From contig MBPM02000008.1 in assembly GCA_001695595.3 (NCBI GenBank), positions 992,001 through 1,056,000 on the forward strand: a stretch of 64,000 bases of DNA. Direction: 5' to 3'. The notes beneath the pieces are model-generated. The model ran no database searches. It had not been told where the DNA came from and worked only from the letters and a program-made list of their open reading frames with translations. Source of the stretch: Plasmopara viticola. Its lineage: Eukaryota > Oomycota > Peronosporomycetes > Peronosporales > Peronosporaceae. This document shows positions 22,872 through 35,700 of this stretch, in pieces; the stretch's first letter is position 1, and each line of letters begins with the position of its first letter. The translations under genes were made by a program, and so were the position numbers.

Positions 22872-25800
22872 TTAGAATCTGCATACTTCTTTGAGCAGGG
22901 TACTTCCATTTGGAATGAATTGGTCAGTGGAATTTTGCTTATAGTAAACAAAAAACTATTTTTCAAACGTTGAAATGTGATCGGTACACGAAAATACGGC
23001 CGCTCACATCATTAAACGTTTATGCTCAGTCGCTTTGATTATTGATGAATTTTGATGCGTGTTCTTGAATGCTTAAAAGCTCTGTTGCTCACGCCTTTTG
23101 CCGCAAGGAATATATCTGTAGATATTCTACGAATGTTTTTGTACCGCTACTTACCACTCGCCCCCGACCCCCATTTCATGCTACTAAACAGTTGGCGTAA
23201 GAAAAAAAGTAGAAAGATCGCATAGTTATAACCTTGTACACAATATAGTCTGCGAGGGAAGGGCAAGCGAGGAGGTGAAGACGCTGTTTTGGAGAAATGA
23301 GATCGTGAAAGTGGGATGAAGCCGCTTCAAACAGTAGTGGTAAGCGGGTTCAGAAATGCTTAGGTTGTTTATTATAAATGCTTGCAGATAAGTCGTCTTA
23401 AGGAGAAAGGTCATGAAAATGGGCTGAAGCTGCTCCGAAGAGCAGTGTTGAGCAATTTCAGATATGCTTGCGGATGCTTGGGGTTGCCATTTAATAAGTT
23501 TGTCTATTCAGCAGTACTACGCGAGGTCTTTTAGAAAGCCTGGCATTCTTAATGCTGAAAAGTCTTGTAACAGCGATACATTTGAAAGAAGTGCTAATTA
23601 GGACGAGTAGGATATTGAAAGGAGGAGAAAATGGACCGAAGCATTTGTATACCACTGGTAAGTTCTTGATTACGACCCATGACGGGGTAAGAGGCGCTTT
23701 AGACGCCGATGGGGATTGTTTAAAGTTTCGCAGATGTAATTTCCTGAAAGTTTATCTCTATTTTTAGAGCGTTATAAATGGTGCACTCCATCTAGCCAAT
23801 TGAACTACACGAATATCGCACAGGCAAAAGTTATGTGGTGAATAGCGAAAAGGGAATGCGGACTAGCAGCTCCCCTGTATGTGAACAGAGTAGTATTGAC
23901 GAGAAATTCTGTACCGTGCCCATCACTAGATTGAAGAAATTATGACAAAAGAGATTTTGGGAGGGGTCTGATTAAATTGTGTCCTAGCATTCAGGCTTCA
24001 TTAGCAACATGCCGACTAAAATATTCGTGCGTCAGTCTCCTACTCATAATAAAGCTCGTCCATCATGTTTGTTGCGGTCAGGCCAAGGAATGTCACTGCC
24101 TATGTCGACACCTTCCGCGCTTCACTTGCCACAAGATCTTTTCTTTTTTTTTAACTACTCAAAGTCTACATTCCATCACCTACAAAATCGATAAAGTCCT
24201 CGAGGTATCATTTGCTTATATATTCCAACGTTTTAAGACCATATGGATCGACGTTGCTAGACGCTTAACGGAATTGTACTCACGCACGCGATGGCACCTT
24301 ACCTTAAACCTAGTAACTGTCAGGATAAATTTTTATCTACGGCGGAATACATTCGGTCCTTTCAAAGATCCCGGTCTTTGGCCAGTGCTTACCTTGACTC
24401 GCTGATAGTGTGTGCTATGAGGAGTGTACTGCAACATTGCGGTAGACCTGACCATCAAGATTTATGCATAGTGAGCTTACAGAAGAGGTTGGCCATTTAA
24501 TTTTGATAATTATTTTCGATTTGACATCGATTACTTGTGGCTTGATAGCTTAACCGAAAAATAGAGCGACTTTCTTGAGGTTAACTTGCAGACTACCGTT
24601 TTCAATGCCTGCTATTTGGGTGATAACGATCGAGGTAGTGGTGTTAGCTTAAGAACTGCGCCTTCCAAATGGCAGTCGCGAGCGTTAAGGACTGCTACTT
24701 AACGCTGGAACATCGCCATCCTCTTTTACTGCTGGCTAAAGAGAATGTTAAGTGCATCTACTGTGTGGACCTTTTATTTGGACGATGTGTTCCTGAGGAC
24801 AGCATAGAACGATCCCACAATTCGCAAAAAAAATAGCGAGCCGATCACCATTCTTGGCAAATTAAATTTCCGTGCTGAATAAAAGCCTGGAAAACTCAAT
24901 GTGGTTGCCAACGTGCTTGTGCGCAGGCCATATCCCAACTTAATTTACACCAGTAGATTTATAAGCGTTTTTGACGAGTGTATTTGTTGGTCATAGAAAA
25001 CAAAAACCATTCTAGAGCCTTTCGAGCGATGATGATTTTTTTTTATCGCAAGCAAAGAATATGTGCCAGTGGTCGCAGTTCCGCCGCAAAGAGTAGACAT
25101 GTAAGTTTTCTACGGTGTTCCAATTAGAGGTCATCAAAGGCAAGAGAACTTGTCCTCGTCGTTTTGGTGATCCTATGTACATGTGAGTGTAGGGATTCGA
25201 TAGTTGTCAATTGGCCCTTTACAAAGTCTGCCAGTGCAGGCGGACTGTCAGAAGTCCATAGGCCTCGACATTCCTTCGAGCCACTATGAGCAAGACGATG
25301 CTTCTATTGTTTCAGCCATTACAACATGTAGAAAATAACATGACTGCCAATGATTTGGAATTCTAATCGAATTGCCTATCCTTCACCATGACGACAGATG
25401 GGGTCTCATCTTACCGCTGCGATTTGGCAAACGCTGCTCCGATATATAAAGAACCCGCTTGATGATGTTGTTACTACAGGCCATCCTTAGACCGATATTT
25501 GGACAAAAGGAACCACCTTTGTGTACAAAGACACACTCCACAGCATGTTCGCTGTTGGGCGTCTAACTCACTTTGCGCTCAGCCCTAGAAGTCATGCGCC
25601 TACGGACTTCCACCTTTCTGTACAAAATAATTAAGCCATTTTACACGAATGCTTCTGGGGATAGGAAAGGGAGAACTCAAAAAGCCACTCAAAATTAAGA
25701 CTAGTTGTTTCACAATGTCAATCAACCAAATGTGCAAGAAAGGCGGCTGAACATAGATAGCAGGGCAAGAAATAAGTTGGTGTATTTATAAAAGGTCTCA

Positions 25801-28800
25801 GATAAGCAATTAAAAAAATGTTCTAAATTGAAGGCGATAAGGTGTTGTTGGGTACCTGAAACCTATAGCTAGAATAGGGTAGGTATATTTTAACAATATA
25901 TACTCTGTTTATCGGGCCTTTCGCAAGACGGGCCAGCGTACACCATCGACCAATATCGACGCAAGTAACATTTTACGTATTAAATTTATCTTTATAGATG
26001 TTAATTTTCGTGACCCCAAGCCTCATGTGAGTCCTCAGTTGCACCCCACAAACCATCGAAGCGGTTACCCGTGCTTGACATTGTTACTTAGATGAGCACA
26101 GGTCAGGTGTAAGTGTTCTCAGCCTCGATCGTATTGCCATAACGCTGTGCACTTCAGGCGGCTGGTCAAGCCTGGAGCTTGCTATCAAAGAAAGCGACGT
26201 CCAAGCTTAAATTGGATACCTGCGCGTCGGTCGATGCAACGTGAAGCCATGAATCCCAGCAAATGTCTCCGCCTCAAGGACCCCAAAATGTAAAGTCGCT
26301 TCGATGATCAAAAGGGCCGAATTGTTTAGCACTGCAATTAGTCACGCAATAATCACGGCACTGTATCGAGGAAACATAAAGGCAAAACGAGAGTGGCGTT
26401 TCCGGCGATATTTGACCAAAGGTCGCTTACGTTGATAACCGAGTCGCTTTAACGAACGCAAAAGGCTTCTTTAACGAACGCAAAAGGCTTCTTGCTTATA
26501 CCCTCCCTTCCCCGAGAATTCGTGGTGGCGGCTTTCTCAGGTGACATTTGCCCACATCCTTGGCTTATTTATTAGTTAAATAATTCGAAAGCAGCGCACA
26601 TCTGATCGTCTGTGGCCAGGATTGCTTTAGTAATCATATCTACCTCTTAAAATCAGAAGCGTTGATTTCGTTGTTCTTCTTTACAAAGGTATTTTTTTGT
26701 TCTTTCGATGTCGGCCCCACACCAGGCAAAAACGTGCAGAGTGCTTCGGTGAGCGCCTGTTCGTTAATTCTGGTCTTGGAGAGATGAAGATTACAATGGA
26801 GTGCAAAATTATAGACTTATCCATTTAATAAAGTTGCCACTGCCATGTGCGTATATAAAGTCTGTTCTCGCCTGAAGGGTGCATTATTTAAGCTAATAAA
26901 ATACATGGATGCAAATAGTACATTTATTTTCTGTCAACTGATCCCCTCTCTTTAGCGGATAGCCATCTATTACCAGCCATCATACAAACTAATTTACTGT
27001 ACAAACGGCTATACTTTACCTCCACATTCCAACGAGTAATACTTTACTCGAACGATTTTATTCAAAACGTGACCTTGATCACCCAACGATGTCTAATTTC
27101 AGCTGCCAGTCGGCCAGGTCATTAAGCGATGCAAACAGAAAAGGCTACCTCTGCACATGTGCTAAAGGCCACTTGTGCACCTTAGGCAGCAGATACGATG
27201 TGAATGTCTCTTCAATATGCCACACAGACTTATATGGTGCTGAAATTGCCACCTCCACCGCGACGACGTGCGCGTCGAAATTGTTTGCCTGACCTCCCTA
27301 TCTAAATAGAGAAAATTATTAGTCGATTGGCAACCACTACGGTGAACATCGGCTTGACCCTTTTTGATTTAGGCAATAATTAATTAAAAAAAAATGAGCA
27401 GGGACGTAACAATGGCTCCACCTGCCAATGTAAAGCTCTTAACTTTCGAATGTCTGTCCCGCACGTAAAGCCTTACCGATTGAACAAGAAAGTAAATAGC
27501 AATTTCTTGATTAAAAACCTTCGTCTGACTTGATGGCAAATGTATGATACAGGGAAAAGGGAAAATTTATTTTGAGGGCTTTCGCCGCATACCCAGCTGA
27601 TCGAAGTCACTAGCTCCGACGTTGAAATTTGCGACTCGCCCAATTTGAGTACAACAAAAGTTGTCATCTCATGATAGGTTTACGTACCCTCTTAAGATGA
27701 AGGGGCTGACAAATGTAATAATCTCTTTCCTATAGAAGTTTCAACCGACATGACATCAAGCAGAACGCTCATATTCTGTGCGTGCCTTTAAAGGTGCTGA
27801 TGAAAATTGATGCCGCTTCAGTTGACCTGCTTTTCAATTGTTACCTAGTACCCTTTTATGTATTTATTTGACGTCGCAAAAATCCCAGATTTCATTATGT
27901 TTTGCTTAGGTTCTGGAGAAACTTCTCAATACCGCACTAACTTTAGCTCAAATACCGAATATTTAGTGGATGACCAGGGTATATTGGCTTAAAATCCAAC
28001 AATACAGATAAAAATCTCTACGCTCGGGGGCAAAGGGTCCGGTCTGTACGTCTTGTTAATAAAGGACAAGCACCTCTGAGGTGCTTTGTATTTAGCAAAA
28101 TGCCAAGCTCGCCACGAAGATCACAAGAGCTGAGCGCGAGTATAAGGCAAAACAGAGGTATAGCCGGATCTAAACTATTTTAGTAAAAAAGTCGGTCTCT
28201 AGACTGCAGTTTACGCACATTTCTATCCCTATGAATTATGCGCAGTAAATAATAAAATTTTTGTACATCTCTGTAGGCCTTGTGCCTGTGGTGGATTTTG
28301 TATCTCTGCTACACTCACTTCCGGCACCTCATTAACCACAAATTTCTCGACTTTATTTGATATACACGTTTTTGGTCTTGTATATCCTGCTTGAACATTA
28401 CAATCTGCAGTGTGCGCCACATCTTCACTTGATGCGGGCTTCAAAGACAGATTTTAGATTGCACACAGTTTTTATTTTGTCACCAGTGAAGACATCACAT
28501 CGCACCAAGTAAGATTAGCTTCGCGCAATAAAATAAAACAACCGGTTGTGGACCATAACATCTGACATGGGCAGTTGTATACCACGTAAGCAATAGTTTT
28601 CGCTTTCGCCAATAAGGCAAAGGTTGGTATGGTGCTGAAGTCAAAGTTTGCGCACTCGCCGCCTACATTTTGCGACCACTGACTGAAAGTCAATGAGACA
28701 AGCTCATCATAATGACTGAAATATGCAGCAGACCTGCACAGACATCCGATTTAATAGAGGACGCTTTGTTTAACATCTTGACGGGGTGCGCCTTGTAAAT

Positions 28801-28871
28801 GCGTAGAAAATCGAATGTCATATCTGCAATCGGATTCGTATGAACATCACAGCGGCTGATACACCAAAAGG
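22872..28871. other. Gene desert (6 kb)
   Basis: No supported gene. The stretch 23285-23480 contains an imperfect tandem duplication of about 115 bp. A 22-bp unit (tttaacgaacgcaaaaggcttc) occurs twice in tandem at about 26449-26493. Short ORFs (e.g. 23977-24405, 27089-27292, 27473-27667 minus, 28229-28444 minus, 28472-28693 minus) have no recognisable domains and AT-rich composition. The rest looks like strongly decayed repeats. Confidence 0.5.
26449..26493 (+). repeat. 22-bp direct tandem duplication
   Basis: The unit tttaacgaacgcaaaaggcttc is present twice head to tail without mismatch. Two copies only, so most likely a recent replication-slippage event in noncoding sequence. Confidence 0.7.
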
Positions 28872-29050
28872 TTGCAAGAAAAGTCGCTAGCAGTTGCCAA
28901 AAGCGGAAAGACACCTGGGCCTGATGGCCTTCCTAAGATACAAGACTTTGACGGTTACAGCCGCGTGCTTCAGCATCCTTTGATTTTATTAGTACTCGTC
29001 CATACGCAACCAGTTGAAGTCTACTTTAGGCTATTACAAGGTCGTATAAC
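28872..29050 (+). pseudogene. LINE reverse transcriptase fragment (possible)
   Basis: The translation LAVAKSGKTPGPDGLP matches the linker that precedes the reverse transcriptase fingers in L1-like non-LTR elements (K-x-P-GPDG-x-P). The following residues no longer resemble the palm region, so only a short remnant remains. It lies about 0.5 kb upstream of the small internally deleted LINE but is not evidently part of it. Confidence 0.45.
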
Positions 29051-29447
29051 TAATTGTAGGATATTGCGAACAGTCCGAGTTTACAAAGAATCAATACTAG
29101 ATATTCATTTTGAAGGCATTTAACTAGTCGCTATGCCACACGAGGCGCATTCTAAAAACTTTGCTGCCGGAGGTTTGAAAGCTCGAAAAACTCTAGGGAC
29201 AGGAAGTTACTGATTTCTTAGTAGAGCTGAAAAGTCGGAATATATTCGGAATAAGATGAACTTTTCCAAATGATATTAATACATTGTATGGAGCATTGTA
29301 TATTAGTCTCGAAGAAAACGTACGCCGCGCCAAGTCTATCTGATCTGAAAGCTCCCACGCATCCGCTACGATTAAAAGGTGATCAATTTCGAAACTTTCA
29401 CTCGTAAGGAAGTCTGGGCGCGAAATTGCAAAGCATAAAATATTGTT

Positions 29448-29458
29448 AAGGCTAGGTG
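29448..29458 (+). repeat. Target-site duplication, left copy
   Basis: AAGGCTAGGTG, identical to 29783-29793 at the other end of the element. Confidence 0.85.
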
Positions 29459-29782
29459 TTTTCGGAAAAGGTTGGGGTGACGCCCTCCTTCCAAGCGCAG
29501 GGGCTAAATGCTCGCGCGCTTCGGGCAGGTGCTCTCGGGCATCTGCAGGTCTCTAACGGGTCTCACCCTCGACGCGACGGTCTCCAGGACCAGGGCGCCA
29601 CCTGGGCTCTTACCAAGTCAGAACTACACAAAATAATGGAATACCCTCACGGCCTCAGTGCTGGCTGCACTGCCCGCCGAACGAGACCCGACGTATGCGG
29701 ACACCACTCTACGCCGTGGACTAGCCATAGAGCCTAGCACGTGCATAACTTGGCAACGCGATAACGTAATACAATACAATAC
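29459..29782 (+). mobile_element. Short internally deleted LINE (324 bp)
   Basis: The first about 135 bp are nearly identical (about four mismatches) to the start of the LINE at 63339, beginning TTTTCGGAAAAGG. After a junction near 29594-29601 the sequence jumps to CTGGGCTCTTACCAAGTCAG, which in the other copy encodes WALTKSE at the far C-terminal part of the reverse transcriptase ORF. It then runs through the 3' end of the element to a short (AATAC)3 tail. An exact 11-bp target-site duplication flanks it, so it was mobilised as this short form or by a single event that made the deletion. It has no coding capacity of its own and would depend on proteins from a full-length relative. The downstream end is 131 bp from the ATG of the RsfS-type gene, so it probably forms part of that gene's promoter or 5' UTR. 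Confidence 0.85.
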
Positions 29783-29793
29783 AAGGCTAGGTG
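29783..29793 (+). repeat. Target-site duplication, right copy
   Basis: AAGGCTAGGTG, identical to 29448-29458; it directly follows the AATAC-repeat tail of the element. Confidence 0.85.
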
Positions 29794-29913
29794 AAAAATT
29801 GTGGTCATATTATTGGTCAATCTACACTCTTAACCAATATTTTAAAAATTTCCGCAACTTAATCAATGTTTTTTGTAATTCCGCAACATGAACTTACCAC
29901 GAACCATACAGAC

Positions 29914-30861
29914 ATGCGGTCCCATCTCGCACGTCGAGCTCTTCGCGCTGCGACAGCCTCAACGCCTCACGCTCTCGCTGCTCGCTCTCATCTGCAAAGT
30001 ATTCGAGCCAATCCTCCTATCCAGTGTCTACTCCAAACTCTTCCCATTCGCCACTTTGCACAGTCTCACAGTGACAACGAGACTAGCACGACAGGAACCA
30101 AACGTATCGATTACTTGGGCGTCGTGTACGACGACTCCAAGGTGAAGAAATACAGTGCTCAACTTGAAATTGAAGGTCACGTGATTGGCGGTGGTGATTA
30201 CTGGACCGCAATCGACGCTGCGAAAGCCTACGATGAGCTGGTAGCGCTCTACTGCGGCCTCGACGAGCCCCGCAACTTTCCAGAGGGCGATGCTATGGCG
30301 ACAAGTCGACCAGAGGCCGACGGGATGGAGTGGCAGTCTCCAGACGTCGGAAAACGTCATGCAGACCTCATTCCTGCCATCCCACAAACTTACTTGACCC
30401 TTGACGAAGTCCACGCGGCTCTTGAACGAGAAAAGGCGATCGACGTGTACACTGTAAACTTGGATGGTAAAAGCAGTTTGGCCGACTTTATGGTCTTTGC
30501 TACCGGACGGTCGCAGGCACATATGCGACGGATGGCCGACTTGTTGATCAAGTCGTTAAAGATGCGAGAGCTTGTGGACGACTTCGACTACGCCGTGGAA
30601 GGACGGGACTGTGACGACTGGATGATTGCTGATTGCAATAATATTGTGGTCCATTTCATGCGCGCCGACACTCGGCGCATTTTAGCGCTGGAAGAGCATT
30701 GGGAGAATATGGTGGACGACAAGCACCGTGTCTATGGCGACATGGACGAAGACGAGTACATGGACAAGTATGGGACCAGTGAATTGATGGAGTATCTAGA
30801 TGACGAAGACCACCCGAATGAGAACGAGGAAGGAGAGGACTCTGGCATTGAGTGGAAGTGA
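29914..30861 (+). CDS. rsfS: Mitochondrial RsfS/MALSU1-type ribosome factor with AP2-like domain
   Basis: A 315-aa protein from the ATG at 29914; the frame is open further upstream, but only this start gives a good targeting sequence (MRSHLARRALRAATAST, Arg/Ala/Ser-rich, no acidic residues), so import into mitochondria is likely. Residues 67-126 have the AP2 domain pattern: YLGVVYD, KKYSAQLEIEG, then DYWTAIDAAKAYDELVALY and NFP. Residues about 160-265 are an RsfS (Iojap/DUF143) domain: AIDVYTVNLDGKSSLADFMV, RSQAHMRRMADLL, DDWMIADCNNIVVHFM, and a final YGDMDEDEYMDKYG. RsfS/MALSU1 binds ribosomal protein uL14 on the large subunit, preventing subunit joining and aiding assembly. A highly acidic tail ends the protein. 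The AP2-like module is unexpected here; its usual role is DNA binding, so an RNA or ribosome contact is only a guess. Confidence 0.88.
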   Translation: MRSHLARRALRAATASTPHALAARSHLQSIRANPPIQCLLQTLPIRHFAQSHSDNETSTTGTKRIDYLGVVYDDSKVKKYSAQLEIEGHVIGGGDYWTAIDAAKAYDELVALYCGLDEPRNFPEGDAMATSRPEADGMEWQSPDVGKRHADLIPAIPQTYLTLDEVHAALEREKAIDVYTVNLDGKSSLADFMVFATGRSQAHMRRMADLLIKSLKMRELVDDFDYAVEGRDCDDWMIADCNNIVVHFMRADTRRILALEEHWENMVDDKHRVYGDMDEDEYMDKYGTSELMEYLDDEDHPNENEEGEDSGIEWK

Positions 30862-31192
30862 GAGAAATCTATAGGGAACTGAACGAAGTCATTTGTCATT
30901 CACTGTACGTCTTCCGCCTCGAGCACCGTAACTGACACAACCTTTTTTTCTGGCAAATAAATACTCTTTTGCGATCTGTTATCTACACATTTAGTCAATC
31001 GCACCCTCACGTACATTGGATAGCTTTCTCGGTGGAAGTGGAAGTACCACATCAAAGGCGTCATAAACGCATAAAGCAGCCGCGTCAACAGGAAGCAGAA
31101 GCACGAAGCGCATTGCAAGCCAAAGACTTTCAAATGCACGCGATCAAAGCATTTCAGAGCGCAAACAGCGAGACGAACGCAGAGGTCGATCA
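30862..31192. other. 3' flank of the RsfS gene
   Basis: No gene. A 151-codon open stretch on the minus strand (31355-30900) starts with GTG rather than ATG and has no recognisable features, so it is not annotated. Confidence 0.5.
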
Positions 31193-31548
31193 AGGAGTCA
31201 TGAGTCCTCGTCAACCTCTTTGAATGCATCCCTGCTTGCAACCTTTCAATAAGACTCATCAAGATCGTCAGCTTGACCGAGGGTAATGAGCCTCGATCCA
31301 CTGAGACCTGCTGACGTGTCTGTATGAAAGTCTGAGACGCCTCAAGTCGCCACACTCAAAAAGTGCTTAGCCCACAATACGCTTGATTTTTTGGCGATAG
31401 AGAGTCATGAGTCTCTATAGCGTCCTGGTTTGCCAATCAATGAGAGGAGAGCAATGAGGCTCCTCTCGTTTTTATGGCCATTTGCTCCTTCAAACATTCT
31501 TGCAACGCAATGTGGCTTCACCACGAATTAAGAGTAATGAGTCTTGAT
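31193..31548. repeat. Family of five hairpins with a constant 8-nt loop
   Basis: Five stem-loops share the plus-strand loop G-T/C-A/C-ATGAG while their stems differ and remain complementary. (1) 31193-31208, agga/tcct, loop GTCATGAG. (2) 31278-31295, cgagg/cctcg, loop GTAATGAG. (3) 31397-31418, atagaga/tctctat, loop GTCATGAG. (4) 31442-31467, eight pairs gagaggag/ctcctctc plus one mismatch next to the loop, loop GCAATGAG. (5) 31528-31547, seven pairs including one G-T, loop GTAATGAG. Copies 2 and 5 are followed by a common gatcca. They lie between the convergent ends of the RsfS gene and the coiled-coil gene, the nearest only about 36 bp past the latter's stop codon. A 3' UTR element, a terminator-like structure or a small repeat family are all possible. 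Confidence 0.6.
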
Positions 31549-31582
31549 CCAAGTCACAAAGCCACAGCCACCTCGTCCGCTT

Positions 31583-32776
31583 CTACCACCGCGCAGCAGC
31601 ATCTGCGATACACGAGTCCAATTTCCGTCGCAACCCACTCAATTCCCGCTGGAGTCGTTCCGTCGGGCTCGTCCCTCCTTCTCGTGCTGCAGTACCTCTC
31701 CGACTCTCGTTTCGAGAGTCACTGTCGCTGCTATGCCGGCTCCCTCGCCCTCGTGTGGTTACATTCCTTAACGTGCGCAAACTCCGCAAACTGCCACTGC
31801 TACTATTGCTATTAAAGCTCACACCATCCACTGTCGTGGGAGCCGTCGTGGCGACGGAAGGCGCGCGTTGGTACGGCGTCATACGAGCAGATCGTGGGGA
31901 AATCTCGGGCGACGACGACGTGGGGGACGTGCCGGAGCGAGACACGCCGAGTTTCTTGCTCTTGTACAGTCTCGCTGTCGTGCCGCTCGTCACTGCTTTC
32001 ATCTCTTCTGGTAACGTCAATTCTCGCTTTCGTCGTCGCGGCAATGGAACGTCTAGCATCGGACTCGTGTCAAGACACGGTCCTTTTGACCGAGGCCGCT
32101 CGGTCGGCGACGTGCCACTACTACTCTCTCCACTCTGTCGCTGGTCTTGTACCCGCATCAAAGCGTCCGTCAAGTATTTATTCTGCGCTCGTTTCTCGTG
32201 CGCTTTCTTCTTGTAATGTGCTACTTCCAACTCCATCGCGTGAAGGTGCTCCTGCTTTTCTTGCACGACCGTCAAGAGCCGTTGTTCAAAGCTACGGCTG
32301 GTGGCTACAGCCGTCTCGACGCGTCGTTGCAGAGCTTTCATCTCGCGTCGTAGTGTCTTGTTCTGTTCGAGCTCTTGCATCGTCTCGGCCTTGGCGTCGA
32401 CGACTTGCTTGGCCAGTCGATCCTTGGCTTGCTTTTCCGCCTCGTGCGCCCGCGTCCAGTGCTCTTGTTCCTGTTGTAAAAGACTCTTGAGTGCCGTCAA
32501 CTCGAGCGTCAGGGCTTCTTCCCTCTCTGCCGCCGCGTGGTGCGCCACAATGGCCTCGTTCGCTTGCGTCGTGAGCTGGGCCTGCAATTGCGTGACGGTC
32601 TGCGTCGCTTCTTGCGCCCACTCTTGTTGTTGCTCTTTGGTCTGATGGAGCTCGCGCGTCAGCAGCGCGTTGTGACGCGTTAAGGTCGCAACTTGCTTTT
32701 CCAGCGCAGCCACAGCTCGGGTGTACTCACGCTGCATCTGCGCCACGACTTGGCGGTAGTATGCGTCGTCCGCCAT
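31583..32776 (-). CDS. Coiled-coil protein with Ser/Arg-rich tail
   Basis: A 397-aa intronless protein. Residues about 8-210 form a long, nearly uninterrupted coiled coil rich in Gln, Glu, Ala and Lys with leucine heptads (for example ALEKQVATLTRHNALLTREL). Residues 215-375 are low-complexity, basic and Ser/Thr/Pro-rich, with three copies of an S/G-GTSPT motif (SGTSPTERP, SGTSPTSSSP, GGTSPTERL) that look like proline-directed phosphorylation sites. A second short helical segment (LQRELSGLRRKLDSC) ends the protein. There is no signal peptide or membrane segment. This organisation suggests a cytoskeletal, centrosomal or scaffold protein, but no family can be named. It converges on the RsfS gene, with the hairpin family between them. 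Confidence 0.7.
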   Translation of the reverse strand: MADDAYYRQVVAQMQREYTRAVAALEKQVATLTRHNALLTRELHQTKEQQQEWAQEATQTVTQLQAQLTTQANEAIVAHHAAAEREEALTLELTALKSLLQQEQEHWTRAHEAEKQAKDRLAKQVVDAKAETMQELEQNKTLRREMKALQRRVETAVATSRSFEQRLLTVVQEKQEHLHAMELEVAHYKKKAHEKRAQNKYLTDALMRVQDQRQSGESSSGTSPTERPRSKGPCLDTSPMLDVPLPRRRKRELTLPEEMKAVTSGTTARLYKSKKLGVSRSGTSPTSSSPEISPRSARMTPYQRAPSVATTAPTTVDGVSFNSNSSSGSLRSLRTLRNVTTRGRGSRHSSDSDSRNESRRGTAAREGGTSPTERLQRELSGLRRKLDSCIADAAARW

Positions 32777-35700
32777 GAAGTCAAGGTGTCGCGTCCCACG
32801 TACGGGGGGCTCGTAGGGGTCGGGAGCTTTTTGACCTTTTTTGAATTGAGCGGGGCGGTTTGGGCGCGAAAACCCGGCAAGGAGGAAATACGATAAAAGT
32901 GCGCTTTTATGGATTAATTGTAGACCGTTGGCTCCTAATTCTCGTATGATGCGCGTGGGTACGCTGGGTTACACTGGAGTGTAACCTCTCGTGGCCTCAC
33001 GTTGATGGCGTGACTCGATCGCAGGCTTTTTCTGTAAGTGTGACAAATGCCATTGTCTCTTGTAGGCATGACATAAGTGAAGAGAAAAGCAGGACCTTGC
33101 TGCTGTTGACTTCACAGTCTCGGCGGATTGAATGGTTGACGAGTACCGTGCAAATGTCCTTCGTGTGCGAAAGTCGCGACAGATTAATTCATTCTTTTTG
33201 AGACTTGTCAAAAAATTCAATAATGCACTATTCCTGATGATTAGCAAAAATGATCACGCTGGTGTTGGAAAAGGTGTCTGTTCTAGTATGAAGTTAGTGG
33301 TGACGTGCTACCACAATTTGAAAGAGGAGCACGTTTTGGAGGTGGGGGAATTAATGAAGAGGTGGCGGATGTTAAGTCGTTGTTTGTAATGCTGAGCGCG
33401 GGTCTAGATTTGTTTAAACTTAATTTATTGCTCCATGGACTGTCGCGAGTCTAGATTTGTTCAAACTGAAATTTTTGCTTTGTGGACTGTAAGCCTAGAT
33501 GAAATAGAACCAAGCTACGGTTTCGGTTGGCGTCGTATCATTTAGAAATTGTCAGACTAAAAAGGGCATGATAGTGTTTCCAACGTTAGTGTGTATTGTC
33601 ATCAGTTCTCGCAAAAGACGATCCTTTCAACCCACGCTGGAGATTCTAGTGTTGTATTTTTCGGGAAATGAAACTTTTGTTGGTAGCTTTCTGGTCAAGG
33701 ATCGCTTGAACGATAAAGCGGATAGCCCTGTCCCTAATTGTGAGACGACGACTAGCGCAAGAGGTTTAGCTTTTTTGCTTTTGAGGTGAAGAACGTAGTT
33801 ATCGAGTAAAGCAAATGACATACCAAAATACCAGTTTCTAATCGTAAAATGTTGGCATCACAACAAATGCGACTCAGTCGCGCAACAGGCCGATGTGAGC
33901 GAAAAGTATTAAGCTCATGGTGATGGAACATCGACATATTATGCAGAATAGCGCCGCATAAATGACGATGAGTTGCCAAATGCGATTATTCACCAGTGCA
34001 TGCCCGTCATTCAAGTATTTGACGAGATCCTGTCCAGACGCTGTTGGCCGGTGTCTCTTGCGCTGATCTGTGCACTTGTGGGTAATGCTGGAGTGTTTAA
34101 CGTGAACGTGAATGAGAGTAAATAAATATGACAACTAAAGTGTGCGATAAAGGCAAAGAAGATGACTTCTTTCCTGCTGGCGAGATGTAGCTATTTCTGG
34201 TGAGAGAAGGCAAGGTCCCGGCGCGTGAGAGAGATGTATAATAAAGGTGTGAGAGACACAAGTGATTTTTTAGCTATCGGATCCTGCAGGAACGTCGCTC
34301 AACATAGTCGACTTATCGAAGAAGAAGGTGTGATTCCAATTTACGACGAAAGACGTAAAGGCGAAAATGAATTAAGATGTGACTTGATCAGGCGTGTGGC
34401 TTCAATTTCAAAAGGGAAAGCAGAAATCTTCACGAAAGCCTGTAGAGGTGGAATGCGAAGGTTGTAAGTTTCCTATTAGATGACACATACTGTCAAAAAA
34501 TACGCAGACAAATTATAAGCATTTTGGAGGGTAATATTGCGTAAATGTATTACAGATCTTTACTACAGCTTTTGTGGTGGACTAAATCGTGTATCTAAAT
34601 TCATGTATTCTGATGAGTGTATAATTTTGAGCATAAAATGCGATAAACCGATAGATCGTCAATATCGTCTTTTCTATCCACATTGTAAGGTACCACCTCG
34701 TCTACCTTAAGTAACGTGCATACATGTGCTTTCCAAACCCAAGCAACGGGTCATCATATATAATGATTGATAGATGGACACTGAGCCTATCTAGCCTGGC
34801 ATCAGTGGACTTCTCCACGTCAAGATCGTGGCTCATGTACTCAACGCTAGATGGTGTTTGCAATTCTTGATTAAGTGTTCATCGCTCTGCTTTCTGACCG
34901 AACTTTGACTTATTCATTTAAGTCTCAAGACGTGCTGCTCGTTTTATTGTAGGTTCCATGTGACTATGAGCAATGAATTGAAGACGTGACTCCATTGTTA
35001 GAGACAATATAAACATAGACACTTTAAATTGTACCGTGAGTTGGCCGATGAATAAACGAAGGATACGAGTAAGAGGTGGGTGATCGTGTCGTGATTTGCG
35101 TTTCTTGCTGTTAAGTCTGGTTCTTAATCCCCACCCTGTTCCTTATTTGAATAATTAATTCCTGTGTGTGCCAATTATTAAGTCAATCTGTCATTTGTAT
35201 ACAAAAATTTTGTGCGATGTATTTGAGCGGATTATGAGTCAAAAATTCCAGTTCCTTGTAAACCTCCTGAAGCCGCATATGGCGTCGTGAATCTGCATTT
35301 TCGTATCCTTCTAGATTGTTCAAAAGGGAACCGCTAATCAGCCCCCTTTTCAATCTTTCTTTGTGCCACCACACCACTTTCACTAGACGCGTATAAATCT
35401 TGAACGTGTTCGACGCAGAGTAGGTGCTACCGCGCGATCGTCGCCTTTAATGTCGTATGCAAATGCTGGTTTTACTCGCTGTACAGAAAAGCTTTTCGCC
35501 GTGAGCTCGATACCTTTGCAGCAACGGCGAAACCTTTTTCCAAAAGATGGAAGCTACAACAAACACTCCATCTAGTGACGATATGGTGCGCCTGCTAGAA
35601 AAATTGCTTAGGCTTGTTAATTAGTGTTTGAGTTTGGCTATCGTGCCATTACACAATCCCCTACGCATGAGACGACATCGAAGCCTTATAAGACTGCATT